Positions 52,747-62,905 of a DNA stretch of 64,000 nt are shown here, in pieces. Source of the stretch: Tabrizicola flagellatus (GTDB lineage: Bacteria; Pseudomonadota; Alphaproteobacteria; Rhodobacterales; Rhodobacteraceae); assembly GCF_008271465.1 (NCBI RefSeq), contig NZ_VMDU01000005.1:124001-188000 (forward strand), written 5' to 3'. Both the position numbers and the translations under genes were made by a program. The notes under the pieces are model-generated. The model was not told the origin of the DNA, did no database searches, and saw only the letters and a list, made by a program, of their open reading frames with translations. Within the stretch, counting starts at the first letter, position 1, and every line of letters begins with the position of its first letter.

Positions 52747-52783
52747 ATGTATTGCAACCAGGACCAAGCGGGGAGGCCGAGGG

Positions 52784-54697
52784 ATGCGGACAGACAAGCA
52801 GGTGGCAGCAGGGGCAAGGTCGGTCCGGCTGGATTACGGCCCGCTGTTGGCCGGGGCGCTTGTCGCGGCGCTGGGCGCACTGGCCTTGCCGGCCCGGGCC
52901 GAGACGATCATCAAGTCGCACGGCATTTCCACTTTCGGCGACCTCGCCCTGCCGGCCGACTTCACCCACTTGCCCTATGTGAACCCCGACGCGCCCAAGG
53001 GCGGCGAGATCAGCCAGTGGGCTCCGGGCAGCTTCGACAGTTTCAACCCCTATGCCATCGCCGGCAACTCGGCCGCGCTGTCCTCGATCTTCTACGAATC
53101 CATCCTGTCGGGCACGCTGGACGATGTCAGCGCGGCCTACTGCCTGCTCTGCGAGACGATGGAATACCCCGAGGACCGGTCCTGGGTGATCTTCAACCTG
53201 CGCAAGGACGTGAAATTCTCGGACGGCACGCCCTTCACCGCCGAGGACGTCCTGTTCAGTTACGAGCTGTTCCGCGACAAGGGCATCCCGGAATTCCGGG
53301 CGGTGGCGAACGGCAAGTTCCAGTCGGTCGAGGTTTTGGACCCCTACCGCATCAAGTTCACCTTCACGCCCGGAACGCCTTTCCGCGACATGCCCGCCCA
53401 GGCAGGTTCGACCCCGATCTTCTCGAAGAAGCACTACATCGAGAACAACCGCGATCTGGAGAAGTCGAGCCTCGAACCCTTCCTGGGCACCGGGCCCTAC
53501 GTTCTGGAAAGCTTCAAGCCCGGCCAGCAGGTGATCTACGCCCGCGATCCCGACTACTGGGGCGAGAAGCACCCGCTGAACGTGGGCCAGAACAACTTCG
53601 ACCGCATCCGCATCGAATACTTCGGCGACGACAACGCCGCGATGGAGGCGTTCAAGGCGGGGGTCTATACTTTCCGCAACGAGAGCCTTCCGAAACGCTG
53701 GGCCACCGATTACGATTTCCCCGCCGTCCAGTCCGGCGACATCGTCAAGGAGGTGATCCCCTCCGGCAACATCGCCGGCGGCCAGTCGATCATCTTCAAC
53801 CTGCGCCGGCCGCAGTTCCAGGATCCGCGCGTGCGTCAGGCGCTGGGGCTGATGTTCAACTTCGAATGGTCGAACAAGGCGCTGTTCTACGGGCTGTTCC
53901 AGCGGATCAATTCGATCTGGGAGAACTCGGAGATGGCGGCGACCGGCACGCCCACGCCCGAGGAATTGGCGCTTCTGAAGCCGCTCGTGGACGAGGGCCT
54001 CCTGCCGGCCAGCATCCTGACCGACGAGGTGCCGATGGGCTCGGTCTCGTCCGAGGCGAACAACCTTGACCGCAAGAACCTGCGCCGCGCCTCGGCCCTT
54101 CTGGACGAGGCGGGCTGGACGGTGGGCGACGACGGCATCCGCCGCAACGCGCAGGGCCAGAAGCTGCGCATGCAGATGGTCCACTCGCGCACCGACCTTC
54201 TGCCGGTGATGAACGCCTATGTGGAGAACCTGCGCGCGCTGGGCGTGGATGCCAGCTTCGACATCATCGACGATCCGCAGCTGCAGGAACGCGCCAGCCC
54301 GCCGAACTTCGACTTCGACGCGCTGCCCACCACGGTGGTGAATGGCGGGCCGGAGCCGGGCGGCATCCTGAAACAGGCCTGGGCCTCGGTGGCGAAGGAC
54401 AATTCCAGCCGCAACCGGATGGGATACGCCAATCCGGCGGTGGACAAGCTCTTGGACCTGGTCGAGGCTGCCGAAAGCCGGGCAGAGCTGACCTCTGTCA
54501 TCAAGGCTCTGGACCGGGTGCTGCGGTCGGAATACGTGATCGTTCCGCGCTATTACAAGCGCGACAACTGGGTGGCCTACTACAACATGTATGAGCATCC
54601 CGAGACCCTGCCGCCTTATGCGGTAGGCGAATTGTCGATCTGGTGGTACAACGCCGAGAAGGCCGAGGCCCTGAAGGCCAAGGGTGCGTTGAAGTAA
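52784..54697 (+). CDS. yejA: Oligopeptide/microcin C-type ABC transporter substrate-binding protein
   Basis: The 637-residue SBP_bac_5 family protein has a long signal peptide (about 1-39, ending LPARAE) and opens with SHGISTFGDLALPADFTHLP, typical of YejA. Other family segments are GGEISQWAPGSFDSFNPYAI, VKFSDGTPFTAEDVLFSYEL and LGTGPYVLESFKPGQQVIYA. It should bind peptides in the periplasm for the YejBEF complex encoded just downstream. GGGAGG precedes the ATG. Confidence 0.92.
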   Translation: MRTDKQVAAGARSVRLDYGPLLAGALVAALGALALPARAETIIKSHGISTFGDLALPADFTHLPYVNPDAPKGGEISQWAPGSFDSFNPYAIAGNSAALSSIFYESILSGTLDDVSAAYCLLCETMEYPEDRSWVIFNLRKDVKFSDGTPFTAEDVLFSYELFRDKGIPEFRAVANGKFQSVEVLDPYRIKFTFTPGTPFRDMPAQAGSTPIFSKKHYIENNRDLEKSSLEPFLGTGPYVLESFKPGQQVIYARDPDYWGEKHPLNVGQNNFDRIRIEYFGDDNAAMEAFKAGVYTFRNESLPKRWATDYDFPAVQSGDIVKEVIPSGNIAGGQSIIFNLRRPQFQDPRVRQALGLMFNFEWSNKALFYGLFQRINSIWENSEMAATGTPTPEELALLKPLVDEGLLPASILTDEVPMGSVSSEANNLDRKNLRRASALLDEAGWTVGDDGIRRNAQGQKLRMQMVHSRTDLLPVMNAYVENLRALGVDASFDIIDDPQLQERASPPNFDFDALPTTVVNGGPEPGGILKQAWASVAKDNSSRNRMGYANPAVDKLLDLVEAAESRAELTSVIKALDRVLRSEYVIVPRYYKRDNWVAYYNMYEHPETLPPYAVGELSIWWYNAEKAEALKAKGALK

Positions 54698-54715
54698 CGG
54701 GACCGGGCAGGGATC

Positions 54716-55858
54716 TTGGGCGCCTATATCCTTCGCAGGCTGTTTCTGGTCATCCCGACGCTGTTCGGGGTGATGCTGATCAACTTCGCCCTGACCCAGT
54801 TCGTTCCGGGCGGGCCGATCGAACAGATCCAGGCCCGCTTCGAGGGCGAGGGTGACGCGATCGGCAACATTTCGGGCGCCGCGGACGGCGGCGTGAAGGA
54901 AGAGGACGGCGGTTACGTCGGTGCCCGCGGCCTGCCGCCGGAATTCCTCGCCCGACTTGAGGTGCAGTTCGGCTTCGCCCGCATCGTCTGCGACGAGGGC
55001 TTCACCGGCACGCCCTCGCTGAAGGCCGAGGAATGCCGGAAAGAGGCGATCCCCGCCGCCGAACGCTTCCTGATCATGATGGGCAAGTATCTGACGCTGG
55101 ATTTCGGCGAAAGCTACTTCCGCTCGATCTCGGTCGTGGATCTGGTGCTGGAAAAGATGCCGGTGTCGATCACGCTGGGCCTGTGGTCCACGCTGATCGC
55201 CTACCTGGTCTCGATCCCGCTGGGCATACGCAAGGCGGTGCATGACGGGACGCGCTTCGACACGTGGACCAGCGGCATCATCATCGCGGCCTATGCGATC
55301 CCGGGTTTCCTGTTCGCAATCATGCTGATGGTGGTCTTTGCCGGCGGGTCCTACTTCCAGTGGTTCCCCCTGCGCGGGCTGACCAGCGACAACTGGTCGG
55401 AACTGTCGCTCTGGGGCAAGATCACCGATTACCTGTGGCACATCACCCTGCCGGTGACGGCGCAGCTCATCTCGTCCTTTGCGGTGCTGACGCTCCTGAC
55501 CAAGAACAGCTTCCTCGACGAGATCAAGAAGCAGTATGTGATGACCGCCCGTGCCAAGGGCCTGACGGAAGCCAGGGTGCTTTACGGCCATGTCTTCCGC
55601 AACGCCATGCTGATCGTGATCGCGGGCTTTCCGGGGCTGTTCCTGTCGGTCTTCTTCGGATCGAGCCTGCTGATCGAGGTGATCTTCTCGCTGGATGGTC
55701 TCGGTCAGCTGGGGTTCAAGTCGGCGGTGGAGCGGGATTACCCGGTGATCTTCGGCACGCTCTTCGCCTTCGGGCTGATCGGCCTCGTGGTCGGGATCCT
55801 GTCGGACCTGATGTATGTCTTCGTCGATCCCCGGATCGACTTCGAGAGCCGCGGCTGA
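54716..55858 (+). CDS. yejB: Peptide ABC transporter permease YejB
   Basis: The 380-residue inner-membrane permease begins with the conserved [20 protein letters not shown] and has about six membrane segments and the EAA loop ([20 protein letters not shown]). It starts at TTG (54716) after GGGCAGGGA. The first periplasmic loop (about 35-110) holds two cysteines (IVCDEGF and EECRKE) that could form a disulfide. It ends by overlapping yejE by one base (TGATG). Confidence 0.92.
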   Translation: MGAYILRRLFLVIPTLFGVMLINFALTQFVPGGPIEQIQARFEGEGDAIGNISGAADGGVKEEDGGYVGARGLPPEFLARLEVQFGFARIVCDEGFTGTPSLKAEECRKEAIPAAERFLIMMGKYLTLDFGESYFRSISVVDLVLEKMPVSITLGLWSTLIAYLVSIPLGIRKAVHDGTRFDTWTSGIIIAAYAIPGFLFAIMLMVVFAGGSYFQWFPLRGLTSDNWSELSLWGKITDYLWHITLPVTAQLISSFAVLTLLTKNSFLDEIKKQYVMTARAKGLTEARVLYGHVFRNAMLIVIAGFPGLFLSVFFGSSLLIEVIFSLDGLGQLGFKSAVERDYPVIFGTLFAFGLIGLVVGILSDLMYVFVDPRIDFESRG

Positions 55859-56967
55859 TGGCGCTCTCGGCTCTCAACCGGCGCCGCTGGCGCAATTTCA
55901 AGGCCAACCGGCGGGCCTACTGGTCCCTGTGGATCCTGCTGGTGCTGTATGGCATCTCCCTGTTTGCAGAACTGATCGCGAACGACCGCCCCGTGCTGGT
56001 GAAGTATGACGGCGGCTACTACATGCCGGTCTTCAAGTTCTATCCGGAAACCGCCTTCGGTGGCGACCTGCGCACCGAGGCCGACTACACCACGCCCGAG
56101 GTGAAATGCCTGATCGTCGCCGCCGGGTCCGAGGCCTGCTGGGATGACCCCGACGGCGTCCGGGCAGAGGTGGAAAGCACCGGCAAGGCCGCGGGGGTCG
56201 AGGTCAACCGGGGCTGGATGCTCTGGCCTCTGATCCCCTACCGCTACAACACCATCGTCAACACAGGCGGCGTCGCGCCGGGGCCGCCCTCGGCGCAGAA
56301 CTGGCTCGGCACCGACGACACCAGCCGCGACGTGCTGGCGCGGGTGATCTACGGCTTCCGTCTGTCCGTCACCTTTGCGCTGATCGTGACCGCGCTGACC
56401 ACCGTCATCGGTATCGCCGCCGGCGCCGTGCAGGGCTATTTCGGCGGGTTGACCGACCTTCTGTTCCAGCGGTTCATCGAGCTCTGGTCCTCGGTCCCGA
56501 CGCTGTATGTCATCATCATCCTGACGGCGGTCTGGTCGAAAAGCTTCTGGCTCCTGGTGGGTCTGATGGTCGCCTTCGGCTGGACGGCGCTGGTCGGCGT
56601 GGTGCGGGCGGAATTCCTGCGGGCGCGGAACTTCGAATATGTCCGGGCGGCCAAGGCGCTGGGCGTCAGCGACACGCAGATCATGTTCCGCCATGTCCTG
56701 CCGAACGCGATGGTCGCCACGCTGACCCTTCTGCCCTTCGGCATCACCGGGGTGATCGGCACGCTGGCCAGCCTGGACTACCTGGGCTTCGGCCTGCCCG
56801 CCGACCTGCCCTCGCTGGGCCAGCTGACCCGCCAGGCGCAGCAGAACCTGCAGGCGCCGCATCTGGCCTTCGTGGCCTTCTTCACCTTCGCGATCATGCT
56901 GTCGCTTCTGGTCTTCATCTTCGAGGGCGTGCGCGACGCCTTCGACCCGCGGAAAACCTTCAGATGA
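55858..56967 (+). CDS. yejE: Peptide ABC transporter permease YejE
   Basis: The 369-residue permease has the N-terminal RRWRNFKANRRAYWSLWI and first membrane helix, a large periplasmic loop (about 40-150: YYMPVFKFYPETAFGGDLRT, GWMLWPLIPYRYNTI, NWLGTDDTSRDVLARVIYGF) and five further helices with the EAA motif (AAKALGVSDTQIMFRHVLPN). The loop contains Cys82/Cys91-like residues in VKCLIVAAGSEACWDD. Its stop overlaps yejF by 4 bp. Confidence 0.93.
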   Translation: MALSALNRRRWRNFKANRRAYWSLWILLVLYGISLFAELIANDRPVLVKYDGGYYMPVFKFYPETAFGGDLRTEADYTTPEVKCLIVAAGSEACWDDPDGVRAEVESTGKAAGVEVNRGWMLWPLIPYRYNTIVNTGGVAPGPPSAQNWLGTDDTSRDVLARVIYGFRLSVTFALIVTALTTVIGIAAGAVQGYFGGLTDLLFQRFIELWSSVPTLYVIIILTAVWSKSFWLLVGLMVAFGWTALVGVVRAEFLRARNFEYVRAAKALGVSDTQIMFRHVLPNAMVATLTLLPFGITGVIGTLASLDYLGFGLPADLPSLGQLTRQAQQNLQAPHLAFVAFFTFAIMLSLLVFIFEGVRDAFDPRKTFR

Positions 56968-58547
56968 GCGTTCTCGAGGTCAGGGACCTGTCCGTCACCT
57001 TCCGGCAGGACGGGCGGTTGATCCAGGCGGTGAAGGGTGTCTCGTTCTCCATCGGCAAGGGCGAGACGGTGGCGCTGGTCGGCGAAAGCGGGTCGGGCAA
57101 GTCCGTGACCGCGCTGTCCACCGTGGGCCTTCTGGGTGACAATGCCGCGATCACGGGTTCCATCACCTATGGCGGCACCCAGATGGTCGGCGCCTCCGAG
57201 CGCGAGTTGCGGCGGATCCGCGGCAATGACATCAGCTTCATCTTCCAGGAGCCGATGACCAGCCTGAACCCCCTGCACACGATCCAGAAGCAGCTGGGCG
57301 AAAGCCTGGCCCTGCACCAGGGCCTGACGGGTGACAAGGCCCGCGCCCGGATCGTGGAACTTCTGAACAAGGTCGGCATCCGGGACGCGGAAAGCCGGCT
57401 GGGTGCCTATCCGCACCAGTTGTCGGGCGGACAGCGGCAGCGGGTGATGATCGCCATGGCACTGGCGAACGGGCCGGACCTGCTGGTTGCCGACGAACCG
57501 ACTACCGCGCTGGACGTGACGATCCAGGCGCAGATCCTGGACCTGCTGGCCGACCTCAAGCGGTCAGAGGGGCTGAGCCTCCTGTTCATCACCCATGACC
57601 TCGGTATCGTCCGTCGCATCGCCGACCGGGTCTGCGTGATGCAGGGCGGCGAGATCGTCGAACAGGGCCCCGCCGCACGGATCTTCGCCGATCCGCAGCA
57701 TCCCTACACGCAAAAGCTGCTGGCGGCCGAGCAGAAGGGCGGTCCGCCCCCGGTGCCCGAGGGCGCGGCTGAAGTGGTGCGCACCGAGGCGCTGCGGGTC
57801 TGGTTTCCGATCCAGAAGGGCCTGTTGCGCCGCACGTTCGGCCATGTGAAGGCGGTGAACGAGGCGACCCTGTCGGTCCGCGCGGGGGAAACCCTGGGCA
57901 TCGTCGGCGAAAGCGGCTCGGGCAAGACGACGCTGGCGCTGGCGATCCTGCGCCTCATCCCCTCGACGGGCGGGATCACCTTCCTGGGGCGCGATCTTCA
58001 GGGTCTCGGCCGGACCGAACTCCGCAGCCTGCGGCGCGAAGTGCAGATCGTGTTCCAGGACCCCTACGGCAGCCTCTCGCCCCGGATGACGGTCGAGGAG
58101 ATCATCGCCGAGGGCCTGGGTGTCCACGGCGTCGATCCCGGACACAACCGGACCGAGATGGTGGCCGGCATCATGCGCGAGGTCGGCCTCGACCCCGCCA
58201 CCATGGCGCGCTATCCGCACGAGTTTTCCGGCGGCCAGCGCCAGCGCATCGCCATAGCGCGCGCGATGATCCTGCGGCCAAAGCTTGTGGTGCTGGACGA
58301 ACCGACCTCGGCGCTGGACATGACGGTGCAGGTGCAGATCGCCGATCTGCTGCGCGAGTTGCAGCGGAAATGGGGGCTGGCCTACATCTTCATCAGCCAC
58401 GACCTGCGGGTCATCCGGGCGATGGCGCACAAGGTCATGGTGATGCAGGCCGGCGATGTCGTCGAGGCCGGCGATTGCGAGGCCGTGTTTACCGATCCGC
58501 AAACCCCCTATACCAAAGCTCTGATGGCCGCCGCCTTCGGAGCCTGA
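56964..58547 (+). CDS. yejF: Peptide ABC transporter ATP-binding protein YejF (two cassettes)
   Basis: The 527-residue protein holds two full ABC cassettes. The first (about 1-265) has [16 protein letters not shown] and [12 protein letters not shown]; the second (about 275-527) has [17 protein letters not shown] and [12 protein letters not shown]. Oligopeptide/dipeptide C-terminal extensions ([28 protein letters not shown]) follow each. It powers YejBE for peptide uptake. A glycosyltransferase gene starts 3 bp after its stop. Confidence 0.95.
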   Translation: MSVLEVRDLSVTFRQDGRLIQAVKGVSFSIGKGETVALVGESGSGKSVTALSTVGLLGDNAAITGSITYGGTQMVGASERELRRIRGNDISFIFQEPMTSLNPLHTIQKQLGESLALHQGLTGDKARARIVELLNKVGIRDAESRLGAYPHQLSGGQRQRVMIAMALANGPDLLVADEPTTALDVTIQAQILDLLADLKRSEGLSLLFITHDLGIVRRIADRVCVMQGGEIVEQGPAARIFADPQHPYTQKLLAAEQKGGPPPVPEGAAEVVRTEALRVWFPIQKGLLRRTFGHVKAVNEATLSVRAGETLGIVGESGSGKTTLALAILRLIPSTGGITFLGRDLQGLGRTELRSLRREVQIVFQDPYGSLSPRMTVEEIIAEGLGVHGVDPGHNRTEMVAGIMREVGLDPATMARYPHEFSGGQRQRIAIARAMILRPKLVVLDEPTSALDMTVQVQIADLLRELQRKWGLAYIFISHDLRVIRAMAHKVMVMQAGDVVEAGDCEAVFTDPQTPYTKALMAAAFGA

Positions 58548-58550
58548 CGG

Positions 58551-59774
58551 GTGAAACTTCTCTTCGTCCACCAGAACTTTCCCGGCCAGTTCCTGCATCT
58601 CGCGCCCGAGATGCAGCGGCGCGGCCATGATGTGCGGGCGATCACCGATGCGGCGAACACCAAGTCGTCGGACGTCCCGACGCTGCGCTACACCTACAGG
58701 GCGCCGCCGCTCGACCCGGCGGCCACCCGCCTTGGTCGGACCTTCACCATGATGAGCGATCGCGGCGTGGTCGTGGCGCGCCTGGCGCGGAAGCTGCGTG
58801 CCGAGGGCTATGTGCCCGACGTGATCTATGGTCATTCCGGTTGGGGCGAGACGCTGTTCCTCAAGGAGGTCTGGCCCGAGGCGAAGCTTCTGGTCTTTGC
58901 CGAGTTCTACTATCGTGGCCTTGGCGCCGATGTCGGCTTCGACCCCGAATTCCAGGCCAGCGGCTTCGACCAGGTGATGATCGCCCAGTCGCGCGCCGCC
59001 TATCTGGCTCAGGCGCTGATCCATGCCGATGCGGCCGTCACGCCGACCGAATGGCAGGCCAGCACGCATCCGCCGATCTTGCGGGAACGGCTGGAGGTGA
59101 TCTTCGACGGGGTCGATTGCGACCGTCTTGCGCCCGATCCGGCGGCGCGGTTCGCGCTGCCGGACGGGCGCGAACTGCGGCGCGGGGACGAGGTTCTGAC
59201 CTATGTCGCCCGGAACCTCGAACCCTATCGCGGCTTCCACATCTTCTTGCGCGCCCTGCCGGCTGTGCTGAAAGCGCGGCCCGAGGCCCGGGTGGTCATC
59301 GTCGGCGGAAACGAGGCCAGCTATGGCCAGCTGCCGAAACAGGGCGGGAGCTGGAAGGATGTCCTGCTGGAGGAACTGGGCGACCGGCTGGATCTGTCGC
59401 GGGTGCATTTCACCGGCAAGCTGCCCTACGACCGGCTGGTCGATCTGATCCATGTCAGCCGGGTGCACGCCTATCTGACCTATCCCTTCGTCCTCTCATG
59501 GTCGATGGTCGAGGCGCTCGCCGCCGGGGCGATGGTCGTCGGCTCGGCCACGGCGCCGGTGGCCGAAGTCATCGAGGACGGCGTGACCGGGCGGCTGGTC
59601 GATTTCTTCGATGTGGCGGGGTGGTCGGACGCACTGATCGACGCACTGGCCCGGCCCGAGGCCTACCTACCCCTGCGCGAAGCCGCCCGCGCCATGGTGC
59701 GCGAACGTTACGACCTGCGCTCGGTCTGCCTGCCTCGGCAGGTGGACCTGCTGACCCGACTGGCGCGTGGCTGA
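58551..59774 (+). CDS. Glycosyltransferase (GT4-like) downstream of yejF
   Basis: The 407-residue GT-B protein starts at GTG with MKLLFVHQNFPGQFLHLAPE, has VIYGHSGWGETLFLKEVWPE and AVTPTEWQAS in the first domain, and TYVARNLEPYRGFHIFLRAL and YLTYPFVLSWSMVEALAAG in the second. The first Glu of the usual E-x7-E is replaced (Phe in PFVLSWSMVE), a feature I have seen in this FVLSWS subgroup. The acceptor is unknown; polysaccharide or glycolipid assembly is likely. It is probably co-transcribed with yejABEF, without obvious functional connection. Confidence 0.82.
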   Translation: MKLLFVHQNFPGQFLHLAPEMQRRGHDVRAITDAANTKSSDVPTLRYTYRAPPLDPAATRLGRTFTMMSDRGVVVARLARKLRAEGYVPDVIYGHSGWGETLFLKEVWPEAKLLVFAEFYYRGLGADVGFDPEFQASGFDQVMIAQSRAAYLAQALIHADAAVTPTEWQASTHPPILRERLEVIFDGVDCDRLAPDPAARFALPDGRELRRGDEVLTYVARNLEPYRGFHIFLRALPAVLKARPEARVVIVGGNEASYGQLPKQGGSWKDVLLEELGDRLDLSRVHFTGKLPYDRLVDLIHVSRVHAYLTYPFVLSWSMVEALAAGAMVVGSATAPVAEVIEDGVTGRLVDFFDVAGWSDALIDALARPEAYLPLREAARAMVRERYDLRSVCLPRQVDLLTRLARG

Positions 59775-59780
59775 TCCGCG

Positions 59781-61136
59781 TCAGATCGCGGCGGAATGTC
59801 GGGCCTTCTCGCTGTCGTAGGCGTCGAAGGCGCGGGCGATCATCCGGGTCAGCGGGCGGGCGCGTTCGGGGATGAAGAAGCCTTCGCCGGTCACCTGCAC
59901 CATGTCGCCGAAGCCGGCGGCAGCCGCGCGGAACAGGGCATCCACCCGAGCGGCACTGGTGTCGAACTCCCGCAGCAGCTCTTCCTTCAGCACCCGGAAT
60001 TCGCACATCAGCGCCTCGATGATCCGGGCGCGCAAGAGATCCTCGCCGCGGAAGGCATGGCCGCGGTGGGTCGAGAACCGGCCTTCGCGGATTGCCTTCG
60101 TGTGATCGGCCGTGCCCGAGGCATTCTGGGCATAGCCCTGCGGGAACCGGCTGATCGACGAGGCGCCAAGCCCGATCAGCACCTTGGCGGGGTCGTCGGT
60201 ATAGCCCTGAAAGTTCCGCCGCAGGGCCCCGGTCTGCAAGGCACGGGCCAGGCCGTCCTCGGGTTTGGCGAAGTGGTCGATGCCGACCTCGACATACCCA
60301 TCCCACAGGAACAGCTGACACGCCGTCTCGAACAGGGCGAGGCGTTCTTCCGGGGTGGGCATCGCATCCGAGGGGATCATCTGCTGCCGGCGGCTCATCC
60401 ACGGCACATGGGCATAGCCGTAAAGCGCGACGCGGTCCGGCGAGAGGGTCAGCAGCTTCTGGACCGAATCGGCGATTCGCGGTCCGGTCTGGAACGGCAG
60501 GCCGTAAAGGATGTCGGTGTTCAGACTGGCAACGCCGCGGTCGCGGATCCGCATGGCCACATTCCGGGTCAACTCGTAGGCCTGGTCGCGACCGATCGCC
60601 TTCTGGATCATCGGGTCGAAGTCCTGCACCCCGATCGAGGCCCGGTTCATTCCTGCCGCCGCCAGCGCATCCAGGCGCGCATCGTCGATCTCGTTCGGGT
60701 CGATCTCGACCGAGAACTCGCCATCCTCTGCCATGGGCGCCACCGCCTGGATCGCGTCGGCCAGCTCCCGGATCAGGTCGGGGCCAAGCAGCGTCGGCGT
60801 GCCGCCGCCCCAGTGCAGGCGGCTGAGCGTCACCCCGCGCGGCAGGTGCGCACGCAGCAGGGCCAGTTCCGCCTTCAGCATCTGCACATAGGCCCGCACC
60901 GGCTCGTCCGAGGTGGTGCCCTGTGTGCGGCAGGCGCAGAACCAGCACAACCGGCGGCAGAACGGCACATGGACATACAGCGAGACATCGCTGAATTCCG
61001 GCACCGCCTCGATCCAGCGGGCCATGTCGCCGGGGCCGACCTCCGGCCCGAAATGCGGTGCGGTCGGGTACGACGTGTAGCGGGGCACGCGTGCGTCGAA
61101 TAACCCAAGGCGGGCAAGTTGCGGATCGTGGCTCAT
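59781..61136 (-). CDS. hemN: Oxygen-independent coproporphyrinogen III dehydrogenase
   Basis: HemN (HemZ in R. sphaeroides) is a radical SAM enzyme that makes protoporphyrinogen IX without oxygen for heme and bacteriochlorophyll. The 451 residues carry the 4Fe-4S motif C60-x3-C64-x2-C67 (CRRLCWFC), the SAM-binding HWGGGTPTLL and the family segments GVQDFDPMIQKAIGR and DILYGLPFQT. It is divergent from fnrL, with the FNR box at 61171-61184 between them, so it is very probably FnrL-controlled. Confidence 0.95.
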   Translation of the reverse strand: MSHDPQLARLGLFDARVPRYTSYPTAPHFGPEVGPGDMARWIEAVPEFSDVSLYVHVPFCRRLCWFCACRTQGTTSDEPVRAYVQMLKAELALLRAHLPRGVTLSRLHWGGGTPTLLGPDLIRELADAIQAVAPMAEDGEFSVEIDPNEIDDARLDALAAAGMNRASIGVQDFDPMIQKAIGRDQAYELTRNVAMRIRDRGVASLNTDILYGLPFQTGPRIADSVQKLLTLSPDRVALYGYAHVPWMSRRQQMIPSDAMPTPEERLALFETACQLFLWDGYVEVGIDHFAKPEDGLARALQTGALRRNFQGYTDDPAKVLIGLGASSISRFPQGYAQNASGTADHTKAIREGRFSTHRGHAFRGEDLLRARIIEALMCEFRVLKEELLREFDTSAARVDALFRAAAAGFGDMVQVTGEGFFIPERARPLTRMIARAFDAYDSEKARHSAAI

Positions 61137-61170
61137 CGGACTAGGTTAGACGTGGGGTGGCCATGGCTCC

Positions 61171-61184
61171 TTGACCCAGATCAA
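61171..61184. promoter_or_regulatory. FNR box between hemN and fnrL
   Basis: TTGAC-CCAG-ATCAA matches the FNR consensus TTGAT-N4-ATCAA at 9 of 10 conserved positions. It is 34 bp before hemN's ATG and 12 bp before fnrL's ATG, so FnrL may activate hemN and repress itself. Confidence 0.9.
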
Positions 61185-61196
61185 CAAGAGGCACTC

Positions 61197-61937
61197 ATGT
61201 TGCAGGACCATTCCGTCCACGTTCAGTGCGGAGACTGTCCGATCCGCCACCGCGCCGTCTGTGCCCGATGCGATACCGACGAACTGACGCGGCTGGAACA
61301 GATCAAGTATTACCGCAGCTTCCAGGCCGGCCAGACGATCATCTGGTCGGGCGACCGGATGGAGTTCGTGGGCTCGGTGGTCAGCGGGATTGCAACCCTG
61401 ACCCAGACCATGGAGGACGGACGGCGGCAGATGGTCGGGCTTCTCTTGCCGTCGGATTTCGTGGGCCGCCCCGGCCGCGCCACGGCCGCCTTCGATGTCA
61501 CCGCGACGACCGACCTCGTGATGTGCTGTTTCCGCAAGAAGCCGTTCGAGGATCTGATGGCCGCGACGCCGCACATCGCCCAGCGGCTGCTGGAGATGAC
61601 GCTGGACGAACTGGACGCCGCGCGGGAATGGATGCTGCTGCTCGGCCGCAAGACCGCGCGCGAGAAGATCGCCTCGCTGATCGCGATCATCGCCCGGCGC
61701 GATGCCGCGCTGCACCTGCGCCGGCCAGCGGGCGCGCTGGCGGTGGATCTGCCGTTGACCCGCGAGGAGATGGCCGATTACCTGGGCCTCACGCTCGAAA
61801 CGGTCAGCCGCCAGATCAGCGCGCTGAAGCGTGATGGGGTGATCAGCCTGGAAGGCAATCGCAGGGTCACGATTGCCGACATCGACCGGCTCATGGAAGA
61901 GGCCGGCGACGATAGCGACGGCGGGATGCTGGTCTGA
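61197..61937 (+). CDS. fnrL: Anaerobic regulator FnrL (Crp/Fnr family)
   Basis: The 246 residues have N-terminal cluster cysteines (Cys11, 14, 22, 25: CGDCPIRHRAVCARC) and a central Cys110/111 (LVMCCF), as needed for an oxygen-labile 4Fe-4S cluster. A cNMP-binding-like beta roll, dimer helix (MLLLGRKTAREKIASLIAII) and HTH with the recognition helix LTLETVSRQISALKRDGVI follow; E-TVSR is the FNR-type DNA contact. The ATG at 61197 gives the standard N-terminus. It activates anaerobic respiration, heme and photosynthesis genes when oxygen is low. Confidence 0.96.
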   Translation: MLQDHSVHVQCGDCPIRHRAVCARCDTDELTRLEQIKYYRSFQAGQTIIWSGDRMEFVGSVVSGIATLTQTMEDGRRQMVGLLLPSDFVGRPGRATAAFDVTATTDLVMCCFRKKPFEDLMAATPHIAQRLLEMTLDELDAAREWMLLLGRKTAREKIASLIAIIARRDAALHLRRPAGALAVDLPLTREEMADYLGLTLETVSRQISALKRDGVISLEGNRRVTIADIDRLMEEAGDDSDGGMLV

Positions 61938-62119
61938 AACCTCCTTGCCGGCTGGGGACGAAGTCCCGAACCCGCACCGGCCGCACCAGAGCCGGACTTG
62001 GTGCAAGAAAGCCATAAGAGCGGCGCGCAAATGGTTGCAAGTCTTGATAAGCCTTTCATCCGGAACGCGAATGGAGTAAGTGTCACGGCAAACCGGAGAG
62101 TTCCCGAGTGGAGTGGATC

Positions 62120-62905
62120 ATGAGCAGGAAATTCAAGAAGTCACTCCTGGTGGCAGCTCTTCTGCCAGTCGGCTTTGCGGCGCAGGCCCAGGATGGCGGC
62201 TTCGTCCAGCTGACCTACGGCGCGCTGAACGCCAGCAACGGCTATTCCGATCGGGACTACATCGGCCTCAACTCCCGGTTCGCCGTCAGTTCCGGCCTGT
62301 CCATCCTTTTCGACCTCAGCCAGCAGGACCGCGAGGAGAACGTCACCTCGGTCGGCGTTGGCGCCGAATTTGCGGCCGGTGCGGGCGCCCTGCGGTTCAT
62401 GGTGGAGTCCTCGAACTCGGACCTCGGCACTGCGCCTGACTGGAAATATGCGCTGGGCTACCGCTACAACGCTGGCGCGGACCGTGGCCTGATCTATGAC
62501 TTCGAGGTGAGCCGCGCAAATTACGAAGGCGACATCGACGCAACATCGCTGCGCGGCGAAATGGTCAAGTATTTCCCTGCCAACGCCAACGGGTCCTATC
62601 TCGTCACTCAGCTCAGCGCGTCGGTCACCGATTCCTCGGGTGCCGCCGATCTGGGGTATGATATCGCGGGTGTTGCCACCCTGGTGACGGCAGGCGGCCT
62701 GAACGTCGGGGCCGAGCTGGCCTTCGGCAAGATCGCCTACGACCTCGCGCCGCTCGCGCCGGTGAACAACGACTACACTGCCTTCAGGCCCTTCGTGTCC
62801 TACCGGTTCAGCGGGAACGCGGAGGTGATCCTGCGCGGTGAGTATATCGATACCGAGCTCTACGACCTTCAAGGCGCATCCATCGGCATCAAAATCGGGC
62901 TATGA
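62120..62905 (+). CDS. Outer-membrane beta-barrel protein (YaiO/porin-like)
   Basis: The 261-residue protein has a signal peptide (about 1-23, ending AQA) and then alternating amphipathic strands such as GGFVQLTYGALNAS, LSILFDLSQQD and FRPFVSYRFSGNAEVIL, ending in IGIKIGL. The C-terminal strand and size fit a small outer-membrane barrel of about ten to twelve strands. No specific family is certain. The stop overlaps the start of a GT2 glycosyltransferase by 4 bp, suggesting a role in exporting or anchoring its polysaccharide; this is inference. The 182-bp gap before it shows no gene. Confidence 0.7.
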   Translation: MSRKFKKSLLVAALLPVGFAAQAQDGGFVQLTYGALNASNGYSDRDYIGLNSRFAVSSGLSILFDLSQQDREENVTSVGVGAEFAAGAGALRFMVESSNSDLGTAPDWKYALGYRYNAGADRGLIYDFEVSRANYEGDIDATSLRGEMVKYFPANANGSYLVTQLSASVTDSSGAADLGYDIAGVATLVTAGGLNVGAELAFGKIAYDLAPLAPVNNDYTAFRPFVSYRFSGNAEVILRGEYIDTELYDLQGASIGIKIGL

